64,000 nucleotides of DNA from CAYWFP01 sp964457365 (GTDB taxonomy: Bacteria; Planctomycetota; SZUA-567), in NCBI GenBank assembly GCA_964457365.1, contig CAYWFP010000004.1, positions 23,610-87,609 of the forward strand. Reading direction: 5' to 3'. How positions within the stretch are numbered: the stretch's first letter is position 1; every line of letters starts with the position of its first letter. The position numbers and the translations under genes are program-made. The notes below the pieces were generated by a model. That model saw only the letters and a program-made list of their open reading frames with translations, made no database searches and was not told where the DNA came from. Positions 7,733 through 17,044 of the stretch are shown in pieces.

Positions 7733-8365
7733 TCAGCCGAGGAAGTAGAACGCCGCCGACTGCGCCACGCCGATGAAAAAGCCCAGCACGCCGCCGACGA
7801 GTTCGATGAAACGGAACTCCTTGCGCAGGATCGAGAAGAGCATCTCCTCGATGCGCTCGGGCGGAAAATTGGCCACCTTTTCGCGCACCAGTTCGCGCAC
7901 GACCAGCCGCTCCTCCAGCGACCGCGACGCCGTCTCGATCACCTCCGGCAGCAGCGCGTCGAGCTCGTTCAACAGCATTCCGCGCAGCTTCTGGCGCATC
8001 TCGCCCGCCAGCGCCATCTTCACCATCGGATGCAGTGTTCCGAGCTTCTCGTCGAGAAACACGTCGATGCGTCCGGCGGCGACGGTGCGCATCTGCTCGT
8101 GAAACGCCGGCGCCTCGATAATGCGGCGGATGTCTTCGTGCGAGAGAAGGCCCGTCTCGACCACGTGCCCCAGATTCTCCGCCAGCGCGGCCTGGCGCTT
8201 GGGAAAGATCCCCTGTATCTCGCAGAAGAAGAGGCTGCGCGGTCGGCGCGGATGGAAGAGCATCTTGACCGCGATGTAGTTGGTCAGCCACCCGATCAGC
8301 GCGCAGACCAAGGGGAAGAGAACGTATTTCAGATCCAGCGCGTAGCCGGCGACGTCGACGACCAT
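7733..8365 (-). CDS. DUF445 family membrane protein
   Basis: A 210-residue member of DUF445, with an N-terminal transmembrane helix followed by GWLTNYIAVKMLFHPRRP (the conserved family block), a long helical cytoplasmic region and a second hydrophobic helix at the C-terminus (LVGGVLGFFIGVAQSAAFYF). The family is widespread but functionally undefined. I placed the start at ATG 8365, because GGAGG lies 9 bp upstream and because an in-frame GTG at 8383 would fall next to the predicted -10 box of the promoter at 8386-8414. Confidence 0.85.
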   Translation of the reverse strand: MVVDVAGYALDLKYVLFPLVCALIGWLTNYIAVKMLFHPRRPRSLFFCEIQGIFPKRQAALAENLGHVVETGLLSHEDIRRIIEAPAFHEQMRTVAAGRIDVFLDEKLGTLHPMVKMALAGEMRQKLRGMLLNELDALLPEVIETASRSLEERLVVRELVREKVANFPPERIEEMLFSILRKEFRFIELVGGVLGFFIGVAQSAAFYFLG

Positions 8366-8385
8366 GATGCCGTTCCTCCGCACGC

Positions 8386-8414
8386 ACCATATCCGCCGCT
8401 GCCGGCAGCGTCAA
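8386..8414 (-). promoter_or_regulatory. Sigma70-like promoter for the DUF445 gene
   Basis: Minus strand: TTGACG, 17-bp spacer, TATGGT. It yields a very short leader to the ATG at 8365 and partly overlaps the divergent promoter-like sequence for the DAHP synthase gene. Confidence 0.5.
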
Positions 8415-8418
8415 GAGC

Positions 8419-8447
8419 TTGCATTCCGCGCGGGCGATGCATAGGCT
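8419..8447 (+). promoter_or_regulatory. Weak sigma70-like promoter for the DAHP synthase gene
   Basis: TTGCAT, 17-bp spacer, TAGGCT, followed by a leader of about 15 nt with AGGAG before ATG 8470. Weak -10; inferred. Confidence 0.33.
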
Positions 8448-8469
8448 TGGGGCATCACAGGAGATCGAC

Positions 8470-9495
8470 ATGCTCGTTGTCATGAACGCCCACGCCGGCG
8501 CCGAAGAGATCGAGGCCGTCAACACCCGTATCCGCGCCATGGGTTTTACCCCGCATCCGATGCCCGGGGCCAACCGCACCGCCATCGGCATTACCGGCAA
8601 TCCCGGCCCGATCGCGCCGGAAACCTTCCTGGACCTGCCCGGCGTGGCGCAGGCCATTCCCGTCACCCAGCCGTACAAGCTCGTGCTGCGCGAGATCCGC
8701 GACGAAGACACCGTCGTCGAGATCCCGGCCGCGGGAGGACCGGTCCGCATCGGCGGAAAGGAACTCGTCCTGATGGCCGGGCCGTGCGCGGTGGAGGGGC
8801 GCGGAATGCTGCTCGCGGCGGCCGAGACGGTGAAAGCCGCCGGGGCGAAGATCCTCCGTGGCGGCGCGTTCAAACCGCGCTCGAGCCCGTACTCCTTCCA
8901 GGGATTGGGCAGGGAGGGCCTCGATCACCTCGCCGCCGCCCGCGCCGCGACGGGGCTGCCGGTGGTCACCGAAGCCGTGGACATCGCGGGGCTGGACCAC
9001 GTGGCGGAGATCGCCGACATCATCCAGATCGGCGCGCGCAACATGCAGAACTTCTCGTTGCTGCGCGCGGCCGGCAAGGCGCGCAAGCCGGTGCTGCTCA
9101 AACGCGGCATGAGCGCGACCCTGACCGAATTTCTGCAAGCGGCCGAGTACATCCTCGCCGAGGGCAATTACGCCGTCATCCTCTGCGAGCGCGGCGTACG
9201 CACCTTCAGCAACCACACGCGCAACACCCTCGACCTCTCGGCCGTCCCGGCGCTCAAGCGCATGACCCACCTGCCGGTGATCGTCGACCCGTCCCACGCC
9301 ACCGGATCGCGCCTGGACGTGCCGCCGATGGCGCTCGCGGCCGTCGCCGGCGGCGCCGACGGGCTGATGATCGAGGTGCATCCCGAGCCCGAGACCGCGC
9401 GCTCCGACGGGCCGCAATCGCTGCACCCGCCGGAATTCGCCGACCTGGTGCCGCAACTGCGCCGTATCGCCGAAGCGGTGGGACGGGAGCTGTGA
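8470..9495 (+). CDS. aroF: 3-deoxy-7-phosphoheptulonate synthase (type Ibeta, with N-terminal regulatory domain)
   Basis: Condenses phosphoenolpyruvate and erythrose 4-phosphate in the first step of the shikimate pathway. The protein has 341 residues: a ferredoxin-like N-terminal domain (about 1-70) as in the Thermotoga maritima enzyme, where it mediates feedback inhibition, then the barrel with VLMAGPCAVEG, GGAFKPRSSPYSFQGLG, IGARNMQNFSLL, KRGMSATLTEFL, and VDPSHATG. ATG 8470 has AGGAG 6 bp upstream and matches the family start. The TGA overlaps the ATG of the HD gene (TGATG). Confidence 0.93.
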   Translation: MLVVMNAHAGAEEIEAVNTRIRAMGFTPHPMPGANRTAIGITGNPGPIAPETFLDLPGVAQAIPVTQPYKLVLREIRDEDTVVEIPAAGGPVRIGGKELVLMAGPCAVEGRGMLLAAAETVKAAGAKILRGGAFKPRSSPYSFQGLGREGLDHLAAARAATGLPVVTEAVDIAGLDHVAEIADIIQIGARNMQNFSLLRAAGKARKPVLLKRGMSATLTEFLQAAEYILAEGNYAVILCERGVRTFSNHTRNTLDLSAVPALKRMTHLPVIVDPSHATGSRLDVPPMALAAVAGGADGLMIEVHPEPETARSDGPQSLHPPEFADLVPQLRRIAEAVGREL

Positions 9496-10286
9496 TGACA
9501 CCCGATCAGTTCGCCGACCTGCGCGAAGACTACCTCGCCTACGCCAACTCCTTCGCCGACGACAGCGGCAGGCTGGCGCCGATGAAGCAACTCAAGCTCG
9601 ACCACAGCCTGCGCGTCGCCGGGGAAGCCGCCACCGTCGCCGCGGAACTGGGTTGGGACGACGCGGAGGTGCGCACGGCAGAGGCGGCGGGACTGCTGCA
9701 CGATATCGGCCGCTACGAACAATACCGGCAATACAAAACCTTTGTCGACCGCGAATCCTGCGACCACGCCGAGTGCGGCCGTCAGGTGCTGTGCCGGACG
9801 GAGATACTGCGGGCCTTGCCCGAAGATACGCGCGCGGCACTGAAAGCGGCGGTGCGCTATCACAATCGGCATCGCTTGCCCGAGGACATTCCCGCGGAAC
9901 ACCTGCCGCTGCTGCAATTGGTGCGCGATGCGGACAAGATCGATATCTACCGGGTGTTTCTGAAGACGCTTGAGGACGAGGATGCCGAGGCCCGCATGGA
10001 CGTCTTCTTCCGTCTCGACCCCGACGGGCCGCCGAGCGAATCGATTCTGCGCGCGGCTATCGCCGGCGGCGCGGCACGCTACGAGGATATGCGCTCGCAG
10101 ACGGATTTTTTGCTGGTGGTCCTGATGTACGTATTCGACATCAACTACCGCCCGAGCCTTGAAATGATCCGCCGACGCGGCCTGCTCGAACGCATCGGGC
10201 ACTACCTTCCCGACGAACCGCACACCCGTACCGCCGCCGCGGCAATCCGCACCTACGTCGACCGCCGCTGCGCCGAAGCCGGCTGA
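9495..10286 (+). CDS. HD-domain hydrolase
   Basis: A 263-residue protein with an HD metal-dependent phosphohydrolase domain. The metal ligands are readable: H in LDHSLRVA, HD in GLLHDIGRYEQY, a further H in RYHNRHRLPE, and D in VRDADKIDIYR. Members hydrolyse nucleotides or cyclic nucleotides; the substrate is unknown here. It is translationally coupled to aroF by the TGATG overlap, so it probably shares that transcript. Its 3' end overlaps the convergent MFS gene by 34 bp (10253-10286). Confidence 0.82.
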   Translation: MTPDQFADLREDYLAYANSFADDSGRLAPMKQLKLDHSLRVAGEAATVAAELGWDDAEVRTAEAAGLLHDIGRYEQYRQYKTFVDRESCDHAECGRQVLCRTEILRALPEDTRAALKAAVRYHNRHRLPEDIPAEHLPLLQLVRDADKIDIYRVFLKTLEDEDAEARMDVFFRLDPDGPPSESILRAAIAGGAARYEDMRSQTDFLLVVLMYVFDINYRPSLEMIRRRGLLERIGHYLPDEPHTRTAAAAIRTYVDRRCAEAG

Positions 10287-11566
10287 TCGGCCTGCGCCGT
10301 TTCGCCGCGCCCTTTCATCCAGTGCGCGACATAGGCGATAACGGCGAGCATCAGCAGATACAGTCCAACGGAGACGAAATAGGCGTAGCGGTACCGGCCC
10401 AGGAAACGCGTGCTGGTGACGGAAACGAACGCCGCGACCGACCAGCCCAGCGAGCGCGCCATCACCGCCCAGCCGAAGACCGAGCCGCGCGCCTGCGGAT
10501 TCGCGGAGCGGCTGAGCCAGACTTGCATCACCGGATCGAGTCCGAAAGCCCAGAACCCGATGAAGAAGCGCGCCACAAAGAGCGTGGTAAAGCGCTGCGC
10601 CAGACCGGTGACGGCCATCGCCAGCGCCGCGCCGATGCCGCAGACATAGCCGACGCGCCGCAGCGGGAACCGATCGAGCAGGCGCCCGATGGTGAAACCC
10701 GCCAGGATCGCCCCGACAGCCGCGGTCATGCCCAGGCCCGCCACGACCAGTTCCGCGTCGTTGAGACCTTCGTTGAGCTCCTGCACGAAGAGCGGCAGGA
10801 TCGGATTGTCGAAGAACCGTCCCATGGCCACCAGAAAGACCAGGAGCAGCACCGGCGCGGTCGAAAGAAGCACACCCAGATCCGGCAGGGGCGTTTTGCG
10901 CGGCAGTCGCTCGCGCATCGCCGCAGGCGCGTCCTTGACGAAGAAGACGACCAGCAGCGTCGCCACCAGCAGCAGACCGCTGGCGCAGAAAAAGGCGATA
11001 GCCGTACTGAGATCGTTTTTTCGGAGGGTGTTGTAGACCAACCCGCCGAAGAATAGTCCGGCCATCATGCCCGAGAAGACCGCCGAGGAGAGGGCGCCCA
11101 GCGCCCGTCCCTGCTTCTCGTGCGGCGTGCAGATGGCCACCAGCGCCTGCGCGGCGGGGACGGTGCCGGTGAAGAAGCCCTGCAAGGTACGCAGTACGAT
11201 CAGCCAGGTCACGCTCGGAACCAAACCCATGGCAAAGAGAATCACCACCGCGGCCACGTTGGCCCGGATCAGCATCGACTTGGGTCCGAAACGGTCGGCC
11301 ACCGCCCCCCAGAACGGGCCTGCCGCCGCGAGCGAGGCGGGAAAGAGTCCGGCGAAGAGCATCATCCAGAACTCGACATCCGCGCCGGGAGAAACGCCGA
11401 GCTCGCTCTGCATGTAATAGGCCGCGAACGGCAGGGAGAAGAGAAAGCCGGAGGTCGAGAAGAACTGCGAGATCCAGACCAGCGCCAGGTTCCGGCGCCA
11501 CGCCTGCATGCCGTCGGGCGGAAGTTCGAGGGAGGCGGCATCGTCTGTCGGGACGGGTTCGGTCAC
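10253..11566 (-). CDS. MFS transporter
   Basis: A 437-residue major facilitator with about 12 hydrophobic helices. The loop 2-3 signature appears as PFWGAVADRFGPKSM, and the second half has the related GFTIGRLLDRFPLRRVGY. The sequence GRALGALSSAVFSGMMAGLFFGGLV resembles the motif-C region of drug:H+ antiporters, so a drug or metabolite exporter is a reasonable guess. The start is GTG at 11566. The gene ends tail-to-tail with, and overlaps, the HD gene. Upstream (11567-11652) there is an inverted repeat CGTTTCT / AGAAACG with a 20-nt loop. Confidence 0.88.
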   Translation of the reverse strand: MTEPVPTDDAASLELPPDGMQAWRRNLALVWISQFFSTSGFLFSLPFAAYYMQSELGVSPGADVEFWMMLFAGLFPASLAAAGPFWGAVADRFGPKSMLIRANVAAVVILFAMGLVPSVTWLIVLRTLQGFFTGTVPAAQALVAICTPHEKQGRALGALSSAVFSGMMAGLFFGGLVYNTLRKNDLSTAIAFFCASGLLLVATLLVVFFVKDAPAAMRERLPRKTPLPDLGVLLSTAPVLLLVFLVAMGRFFDNPILPLFVQELNEGLNDAELVVAGLGMTAAVGAILAGFTIGRLLDRFPLRRVGYVCGIGAALAMAVTGLAQRFTTLFVARFFIGFWAFGLDPVMQVWLSRSANPQARGSVFGWAVMARSLGWSVAAFVSVTSTRFLGRYRYAYFVSVGLYLLMLAVIAYVAHWMKGRGETAQADQPASAQRRST

Positions 11567-11652
11567 GGCGGCACGTGGCGGTTCAGCGGATTCGGCGTTT
11601 CTACATGGAAACGCATCCTACCAGAAACGCACGGGGACGGAGAGAAAAAAGA

Positions 11653-13827
11653 TCAGATCGTCTCGGGCTGCCGCTCGGCGCCGCCGAGTCCCAGAAGCTC
11701 CATCTCGCAGACGCGGGCCGGAAGGTCGATGCTGGTGATGCGCACGCAGACCTCCTGCCCCAGGTGGAACCCGCGCGGCGTGTGCCGCGACCGCTTGCCG
11801 TTGAGGTTCGGCGGGATTTCGCGCGTGGCGAAGCCCTTGGCCTCGACCATCCAGCGGGGAATGAAGCCTTCGACGAAGAACTCCTCGATCTCGACGAAGA
11901 TGCCGAACTTGCGGATACCGGTCACCACCGCGTCGAAGATGCGCCGCTCCTGCCGGCTCAACAACTCCAGCCGGCGGAAATCGGTGACTTGATCCTCGAT
12001 CTTCATCGCCCGGCGCTCGAGGCTGGAGGTATGCTTGCCCAACCGGTCCAGCGCCGCGCCGGCCGGCGGCGGGGCCTGCCGCAGTTTTTTGGGCAGACGT
12101 TCCTTGCCCTCGGGCCAGACGGCCTGCAGCATCTGATGCAGGTACAGGTCCGGGTAGCGGCGGATCGGCGAGGTGAAGTGCGTGTAGCGCGAGAAGTTGA
12201 GCGCGAAGTGACCGATATCGCCGCGCGGATCGTAGACGGCCTTCTTGAAGCTTTTGAGAATCGCCAGGTTGATGGCGTGCTCCTCGGGCCGGTCGCGGAT
12301 CTTGCGCAGAATCGCGTTCAACCGCTCGCGCGTGAACGGCCGGCGGAAGGGATGCCCGCAGGCGAAGAGGAACTCCGAGAGCTCCTCGATCGAGTCGTCC
12401 TCCGGTGGCTCGTGCACCCGGTGCAAAATCGGCAGACCGTTCTCCACGCTCCACTCCGCGAGGGCGGTGTTGGCCGAGAGCATGAACTCCTCGACGAGCT
12501 GGTGCGAGAAGTCGTGCTCGACCTCGGTGATGTCGCTGGCGAAGCCCTCCGCGTCGATCATGACGCGGAACTCTGGCATGTTCAGCTCGATCGCGCCGTT
12601 CATGACCCGCCGCGCGCGGAGCGTCTGGGCCAGTTCGTTGAGGCGTTCGAGCCGCTGCAGCAGATCCGGATCGTCGAACTCCGCGGCGGCCTCGCTGTCG
12701 GAGAGCAGCGCCTTGACTTCGGCGTAGGTCATGCGGCGGCGGCTGCGAATGACGCTGCGGCGGATAGTCACGTCGTGGCGCTTGCCCTCGGCGTCGAAGT
12801 CGAGGAAGACGGTCTTGGCGAAGCGCTCCTCCTGCGGGCGGAGCGAGCAGAGATCGTTCGAGAGCTCCTCGGGCAGCATCGGGATGACGCGCGAGGGGAG
12901 ATAGATGCTGGTCGAACGCGCCCGCGCCTCCTCGTCGAGCCGGGAGCCGGGTTTGACGAAGCGCGAGACGTCGGCGATGTGCACGCCCACGCGCAGGCGA
13001 CCGTTGGGCAGAATCTCCAGCGAGAGTGCGTCGTCGTAGTCGCGCGCGCCCTTGGGATCGATGGTCACGGCGATCAAGTCGGTCAGATCCAGCCGGTCGG
13101 TGCGATCGGCCATGGCGTCGCGGCGGTACAGGTTGGCCACCTCGGCCTTCACCGCCCCCGGGAACGGCCCCGGCGCGTCGAAGGAGGCGAGAATCGCGGC
13201 GATCTCGGTATCGGGCTCGCCGGCGGGGCCGAGGACCTCCAAAACCTTGCCGGCTGGCTCGCCTCCGTCTCCGGGCCAGTTGGTGATCTCCAGCAGGATC
13301 TTGGTCTCCGGCGTCAGCTCCTCCTCGCCGTCGATGCGGAACTCGAAGGGGTTGCGCGGATCCTCCGGCAGCGCCGTGCCTTCCTCGGTGACCACCGCGA
13401 CGATGCGCGGGCGAGCGCGTTCGATGACCTCGACCACGCGGCCGAAGTGCCGGAAGCCGCGGCCGGGAGTGATATCGAGGTGAACCTTGACGCGGTCGCC
13501 GTGCAAGGCCGAGCCGAGAAAATCCGCGCCGATGGCGATGTCATCCATCGCCGGATCCTCCGGCAGCAGAAACGCCCGCCCCGAACGGGTCAGCTGGATG
13601 TTGCCGACGACGAATTCCTCGTCCCTGGGTCTGGTCCAGCGTCCGCCCTTGCCGCGGACGATGCGGCCGTGACGCTTGAGTGCGCGCACCTTGTCGCGGA
13701 ACTCCGCGTAATGGGCCTTGGAGATGCCCAGGTGCCGCGCCAGTTCCTTGGTGCGCCGCGGGACGTAGTTGGGACGGTTGATCTCCTTGAGGATCAGTTC
13801 CTCGAATTCATCGGCGTAGACGTTCAT
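11653..13827 (-). CDS. rnr: Ribonuclease R (RNase II family)
   Basis: A 724-residue hydrolytic 3'-5' exoribonuclease that degrades structured RNA. The order is an N-terminal winged helix (ELARHLGISKAHYAEFRDKV, about 25-70), cold-shock domains (about 75-230), the RNB catalytic domain with the Mg-binding signature DPKGARDYDDALSLE, EFMLSANTALAEW and RYTHFTSPIRRYPDLYLHQ, and a C-terminal S1 domain (about 635-715, FDAVVTGIRKFGIFVEI). ATG 13827 is preceded by GAGGAG. It overlaps the upstream HEAT-like gene by 4 bp (13824-13827), so the two are coupled. Confidence 0.95.
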   Translation of the reverse strand: MNVYADEFEELILKEINRPNYVPRRTKELARHLGISKAHYAEFRDKVRALKRHGRIVRGKGGRWTRPRDEEFVVGNIQLTRSGRAFLLPEDPAMDDIAIGADFLGSALHGDRVKVHLDITPGRGFRHFGRVVEVIERARPRIVAVVTEEGTALPEDPRNPFEFRIDGEEELTPETKILLEITNWPGDGGEPAGKVLEVLGPAGEPDTEIAAILASFDAPGPFPGAVKAEVANLYRRDAMADRTDRLDLTDLIAVTIDPKGARDYDDALSLEILPNGRLRVGVHIADVSRFVKPGSRLDEEARARSTSIYLPSRVIPMLPEELSNDLCSLRPQEERFAKTVFLDFDAEGKRHDVTIRRSVIRSRRRMTYAEVKALLSDSEAAAEFDDPDLLQRLERLNELAQTLRARRVMNGAIELNMPEFRVMIDAEGFASDITEVEHDFSHQLVEEFMLSANTALAEWSVENGLPILHRVHEPPEDDSIEELSEFLFACGHPFRRPFTRERLNAILRKIRDRPEEHAINLAILKSFKKAVYDPRGDIGHFALNFSRYTHFTSPIRRYPDLYLHQMLQAVWPEGKERLPKKLRQAPPPAGAALDRLGKHTSSLERRAMKIEDQVTDFRRLELLSRQERRIFDAVVTGIRKFGIFVEIEEFFVEGFIPRWMVEAKGFATREIPPNLNGKRSRHTPRGFHLGQEVCVRITSIDLPARVCEMELLGLGGAERQPETI

Positions 13828-15044
13828 CGCTCTCCTCGTGGGGGCAGCGGCGGCACGGGTTCGAAACGGAAGTGTTCGCGCTGGCGTGTCCACCAGTCGC
13901 GCCACTTCTGCGGATCGTGCGCCAGCGGGATGCGGGCCAGATACTGCAGCGCCTCGGTCGCGGGGTAAAAAATCTCGTCGGGAATATCCCGGCTGCCATG
14001 GACCGTGCCGGAAACCTCCAGGCCGCTTTCGCGTTTCTGCTGCTCGTCCTTCTTCTTCTCCAGTTCGCGCGGATCGATCGGGCAGTAGTCGGCGTACGGA
14101 ATCAACGCGTCGATCAACCGTTTGTCGGCCATGATGCGAAAGACGTAGATGATACGCTTGCGGTAGGTCTTGCTGTAATCCTGCAGCAACGTTTCAAGGA
14201 GCTGCTTCTGCACGCTCTGGCGGTCGCTGCGCGCGGCCAGTTGATGCGCGGCCACGCGGATCAGGCGACCGTGACGCTCGACCTCCAACCGCCGGATAAG
14301 AAGCTCCCGGCTCGCCGGGCACGAGAGCCGTCCCAACGTCAGCAGGACCAGCTCGCGTACGCGTTCGTGATGATCGAACGCCCCGCGCTCGAGCACCTTG
14401 ATCGCGCGCGTCCCCATCTCCGCCAACGCGGCCGCCGAGGGCGCCAGCGGCACCTTGTCGTTCTGCTTGCGCACCTGCCAGAGCAAATCGTACGCCTCGC
14501 CGTATGCCTGCTTCAGCGCTTGCTCGCGTTCGTCCTGCAGGCGCAGGCGCGTGGCCTCGTCCGCGGGGCGCCAGCGGCCGTCGTAAAACTCGAGCCCCCG
14601 GCGTTTCTGCCGCTCGGCCAACGAGACCCAGCGGCCGTTGATCCGTTTGTATCCGGCGGCCTTGCGCGCTTTCGGGCTGTCCGGCTGCAGGGCCATGGCA
14701 TAGGTGAAATGATAATGCGCCTCGTCGGGCAGCGCGCGCATCCGGCACCACGCGCCCAGCGCCATGTGCCCCTCGAAGTCCTCGGCATCCAGGGCGTCGG
14801 CCTTCCGGCGGTACAACTCGCGCGTGGTGGGTTTGCTCACCACCCGGACGACCTGCGAGGCGTGCACGACCGTGCGCATGCCTTCGCGTTCGAGGATATA
14901 TTCCTCGCCCTGCTTGGTGACGTGGCCCTCCATGACCGCGCCGTTTTTCAGGTGCAGTTCGTCGGCGAAAAGCCGCGAAATCAGTACGGCCATGAGACAG
15001 ACGGCGAGAATCAGGATGCGGTAAAAACGATCGCGGCGCGACAT
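13824..15044 (-). CDS. Secreted or anchored helical-repeat protein with N-terminal beta module
   Basis: Hypothetical 406-residue protein. An N-terminal hydrophobic segment (about 10-27) serves as signal or anchor. It is followed by a small beta-rich motif LHLKNGAVMEGHVTKQGEEYIL, which resembles modules often seen in planctomycete exported proteins, then TPR-like and HEAT-like helices (for example RVRELVLLTLGRLSCPASRELLIRRL and RLIRVAAHQLAARSDRQ). It overlaps rnr by 4 bp, so it should be cotranscribed with RNase R, although a functional link is not evident. I know no defined family function. Confidence 0.7.
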   Translation of the reverse strand: MSRRDRFYRILILAVCLMAVLISRLFADELHLKNGAVMEGHVTKQGEEYILEREGMRTVVHASQVVRVVSKPTTRELYRRKADALDAEDFEGHMALGAWCRMRALPDEAHYHFTYAMALQPDSPKARKAAGYKRINGRWVSLAERQKRRGLEFYDGRWRPADEATRLRLQDEREQALKQAYGEAYDLLWQVRKQNDKVPLAPSAAALAEMGTRAIKVLERGAFDHHERVRELVLLTLGRLSCPASRELLIRRLEVERHGRLIRVAAHQLAARSDRQSVQKQLLETLLQDYSKTYRKRIIYVFRIMADKRLIDALIPYADYCPIDPRELEKKKDEQQKRESGLEVSGTVHGSRDIPDEIFYPATEALQYLARIPLAHDPQKWRDWWTRQREHFRFEPVPPLPPRGER

Positions 15045-15113
15045 GGGTTTCCTCGACCTGGGACAACTTCCACCGTAGTTATCGGCAGTTCCGGGCAGGT
15101 AACTTTGCCCAGA

Positions 15114-15539
15114 TCAGGACTTTTCGCCCATATATTGCAATACCAGCCGGCGCGAACGGGCACGGGCATCGAAATCGATAAAGATCACCTGCTGCCACGT
15201 CCCCAGCGTCAGTTCCCCCGCGACGAACGGCACCGTCAACGACGGTCCCAGAAGCGAGGCGCGGACATGCGAGTGGCCGTTGCCGTCGTGCCACTTCTCG
15301 TTGTGGTGATAGGTCCGTTCTTCCGGGGCGAGGCGCTCCCACAATTCGGTCAAGTCGCGCACCAGCCCCGGCTCGTACTCAACCGTGGTCAGCCCGCCGG
15401 TGGCCCCGGGAACGAAGACGGTGACGATGCCGGCCTCCAGACCCGTCTCCGCCAGCGCCTCGCGGATCGGACCGGTGATCTCGTGGATCTCGGCATTGCC
15501 GCCGGTGTCGAGATGCAACTCGCGCGTAACTACCGCCAT
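15114..15539 (-). CDS. YjbQ/UPF0047 family protein (secondary thiamine-phosphate synthase type)
   Basis: A 141-residue protein with the UPF0047 pattern: GIVTVFVPGATGGLTTVEYEPGL, then HNEKWHDGNGHSHVRASLLG and LGTWQQVIFIDFDARARSRR. The conserved His and Asp residues of the HDGNGHSH block form the metal or phosphate site. The YjbQ protein of E. coli has been linked to weak thiamine-phosphate synthase activity; the physiological role of the family is uncertain. ATG 15539 has GAGGAGG 6 bp upstream, whereas an in-frame ATG at 15545 directly abuts that sequence. Confidence 0.88.
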   Translation of the reverse strand: MAVVTRELHLDTGGNAEIHEITGPIREALAETGLEAGIVTVFVPGATGGLTTVEYEPGLVRDLTELWERLAPEERTYHHNEKWHDGNGHSHVRASLLGPSLTVPFVAGELTLGTWQQVIFIDFDARARSRRLVLQYMGEKS

Positions 15540-15599
15540 GAGCATCCTCCTCTACCGGCAAGAGGATACCCATATGCTTCTACCGGCGCAAGAAATGCG

Positions 15600-16892
15600 T
15601 CAGCGCCAGTACTTCTCGATCGCCTCTCGCGCCAGCGCGGTCCAACGCGGCAGGCGCGTGGTATCGCCGGCGACGGTATGCACGTCCTTCATGACGATCT
15701 CGAGGGTGCAGCCGGCCTCGCGACAGAGGGTCGCCGTCTGGCGCAGATCCTCGCTGATGCGCGTCTCGTCGAAATGATCGGTGCTGATCAGCGACGGGCT
15801 CGGTTTGCGCGAGTAAACGATCCCGCTTTCGGCGCAGGCTTTGGACATGAACTCCTCGTCGCACCAGGGCGATACCGAGACGCGCGCAAGGTTGTTCAAT
15901 CGCTTGAGGCTGTCCCAGCGATTGTGCACCGGTTCGCAACAGCCGTAGTAGCATTTGCCGAAACGCTCGGCCACCGCCTGCTGATAGGGAAAGATGAACT
16001 CGGCGAACTGCTCGGGACTGATGCCGACGGTCTCCTGCGACTCCGACAAGGCCCACAGGTCGCGCGCCCGCACCGGCGCGTCTGACTGCCGATCCGGCTG
16101 CGGCAGGGCGCGAGTGTATCCGCGCGAGCCCGAGCCGCAGTAATCGTTCTCGTTGTTGAGCGTGAACAATCCTTCGCGCTCCATGAAATCGACGAATCCC
16201 AGGTGATCGTCACGCAGGAAAGCCATGAATTCGTGCAGCGCCTCGGGGCAGTCGTACATGTAGACCATCAACTCCTCGAGGCCGATGAGGAAGATCGCCG
16301 TCTGGGTCATGCCCAGAGTCCAGAAATGGTTGCCGCGGCGACGCAGGGGGAGGATGCCGTCGTAAACCTCCTGCGCGCGCTCCCAATCGCGTCGCGATCC
16401 TTCGCGGTCGACAAAGAACTCGCGGGGACGAAGCCTGCCGAACTCCTCTTCCAGGTCCTTGATCGGCGCCTCCCAATGATAACCGGTATTGCCGCCGTGG
16501 GTGTCCACACCGCGCGTACGCTTGATCTCCACGCCGTAGCCGTTGTTCCAGACGCGCCAGGGTACGTTGATCCACGGTTCGAAGGTCGAATCGTCCGCGA
16601 CCACTTCGAAGTGCAGCAGGCCCTGACGCATGCCGTACTCCTGCCCCTTCGCCCAATCGCCCTCGCACTGCAGGGCAAACTCCTTCTCGATCAGGTGCAG
16701 CCCCGCGTCGTTCTCGGTCAAAACCATGGGCCTGTCGGCCCGGCCCTGATCGTGCAGATACCATTGACGCTTCAACTCGAGATTGCGCGGGCCGTGGGCG
16801 AGTTCGGCAACCTTGCGCGCCAGATCGCGCAGGATGCGCTGGTCATGCTCGCTGACGGCGAATTCGGCTTTGCGGTCCTCGGCAACGGTCAT
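15600..16892 (-). CDS. Uroporphyrinogen-decarboxylase-like (MtaA/CmuA superfamily) protein
   Basis: About 430 residues from ATG 16892 (446 if ATG 16940 is used). It belongs to the UroD superfamily branch that is not heme-specific and is common in PVC bacteria, where relatives act as methyltransferases or are uncharacterised. Recognisable blocks: EHDQRILRDLARKVAELA, the MTQTAIFLIGLEELMVYMYD region, CYYGCCEPVHNRW and VSPWCDEEFMSKA (clustered Cys and His that could bind zinc or a corrinoid-methyl substrate). The nearer start has a better ribosome site (AAGGGAAG) and lies downstream of a plausible -10. It is divergent from an AraC regulator with a palindrome between them, suggesting a locally controlled catabolic step. 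Confidence 0.78.
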   Translation of the reverse strand: MTVAEDRKAEFAVSEHDQRILRDLARKVAELAHGPRNLELKRQWYLHDQGRADRPMVLTENDAGLHLIEKEFALQCEGDWAKGQEYGMRQGLLHFEVVADDSTFEPWINVPWRVWNNGYGVEIKRTRGVDTHGGNTGYHWEAPIKDLEEEFGRLRPREFFVDREGSRRDWERAQEVYDGILPLRRRGNHFWTLGMTQTAIFLIGLEELMVYMYDCPEALHEFMAFLRDDHLGFVDFMEREGLFTLNNENDYCGSGSRGYTRALPQPDRQSDAPVRARDLWALSESQETVGISPEQFAEFIFPYQQAVAERFGKCYYGCCEPVHNRWDSLKRLNNLARVSVSPWCDEEFMSKACAESGIVYSRKPSPSLISTDHFDETRISEDLRQTATLCREAGCTLEIVMKDVHTVAGDTTRLPRWTALAREAIEKYWR

Positions 16893-16961
16893 CGCTTCCC
16901 TTTCGGCGGCTGACGGCAGCGGTTTCTGCCATGGTTTCACATAAAGCTTAGCAGGCGGAAG

Positions 16962-16975
16962 AGACGAAATCGTCT
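16962..16975. promoter_or_regulatory. Palindromic operator candidate between UroD-like and AraC genes
   Basis: AGACGAAATCGTCT: 6-bp arms AGACGA/TCGTCT around AA. It sits between the divergent UroD-like gene and the AraC-family gene, upstream of the minus-strand -10-like TTTATG at 16940-16945. A likely regulator-binding site by position; not proven. Confidence 0.42.
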
Positions 16976-16995
16976 AATTTTTCACACCGGTTTAT

Positions 16996-17023
16996 TTTAC
17001 AATTACCACTTTCCGGCTATATT
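16996..17023 (+). promoter_or_regulatory. Sigma70-like promoter for the AraC-family gene
   Basis: TTTACA, 16-bp spacer, TATATT, in an AT-rich stretch that contrasts with its surroundings. AAAGGAG follows before ATG 17045. Confidence 0.55.
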
Positions 17024-17044
17024 GATCTGGCGAAAGGAGAAGCC

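Noticed and set aside
11575..13968. Long plus-strand frame antisense to RNase R
   Set aside because: RNase R has all its catalytic motifs on the minus strand; the plus frame is a GC-bias shadow.
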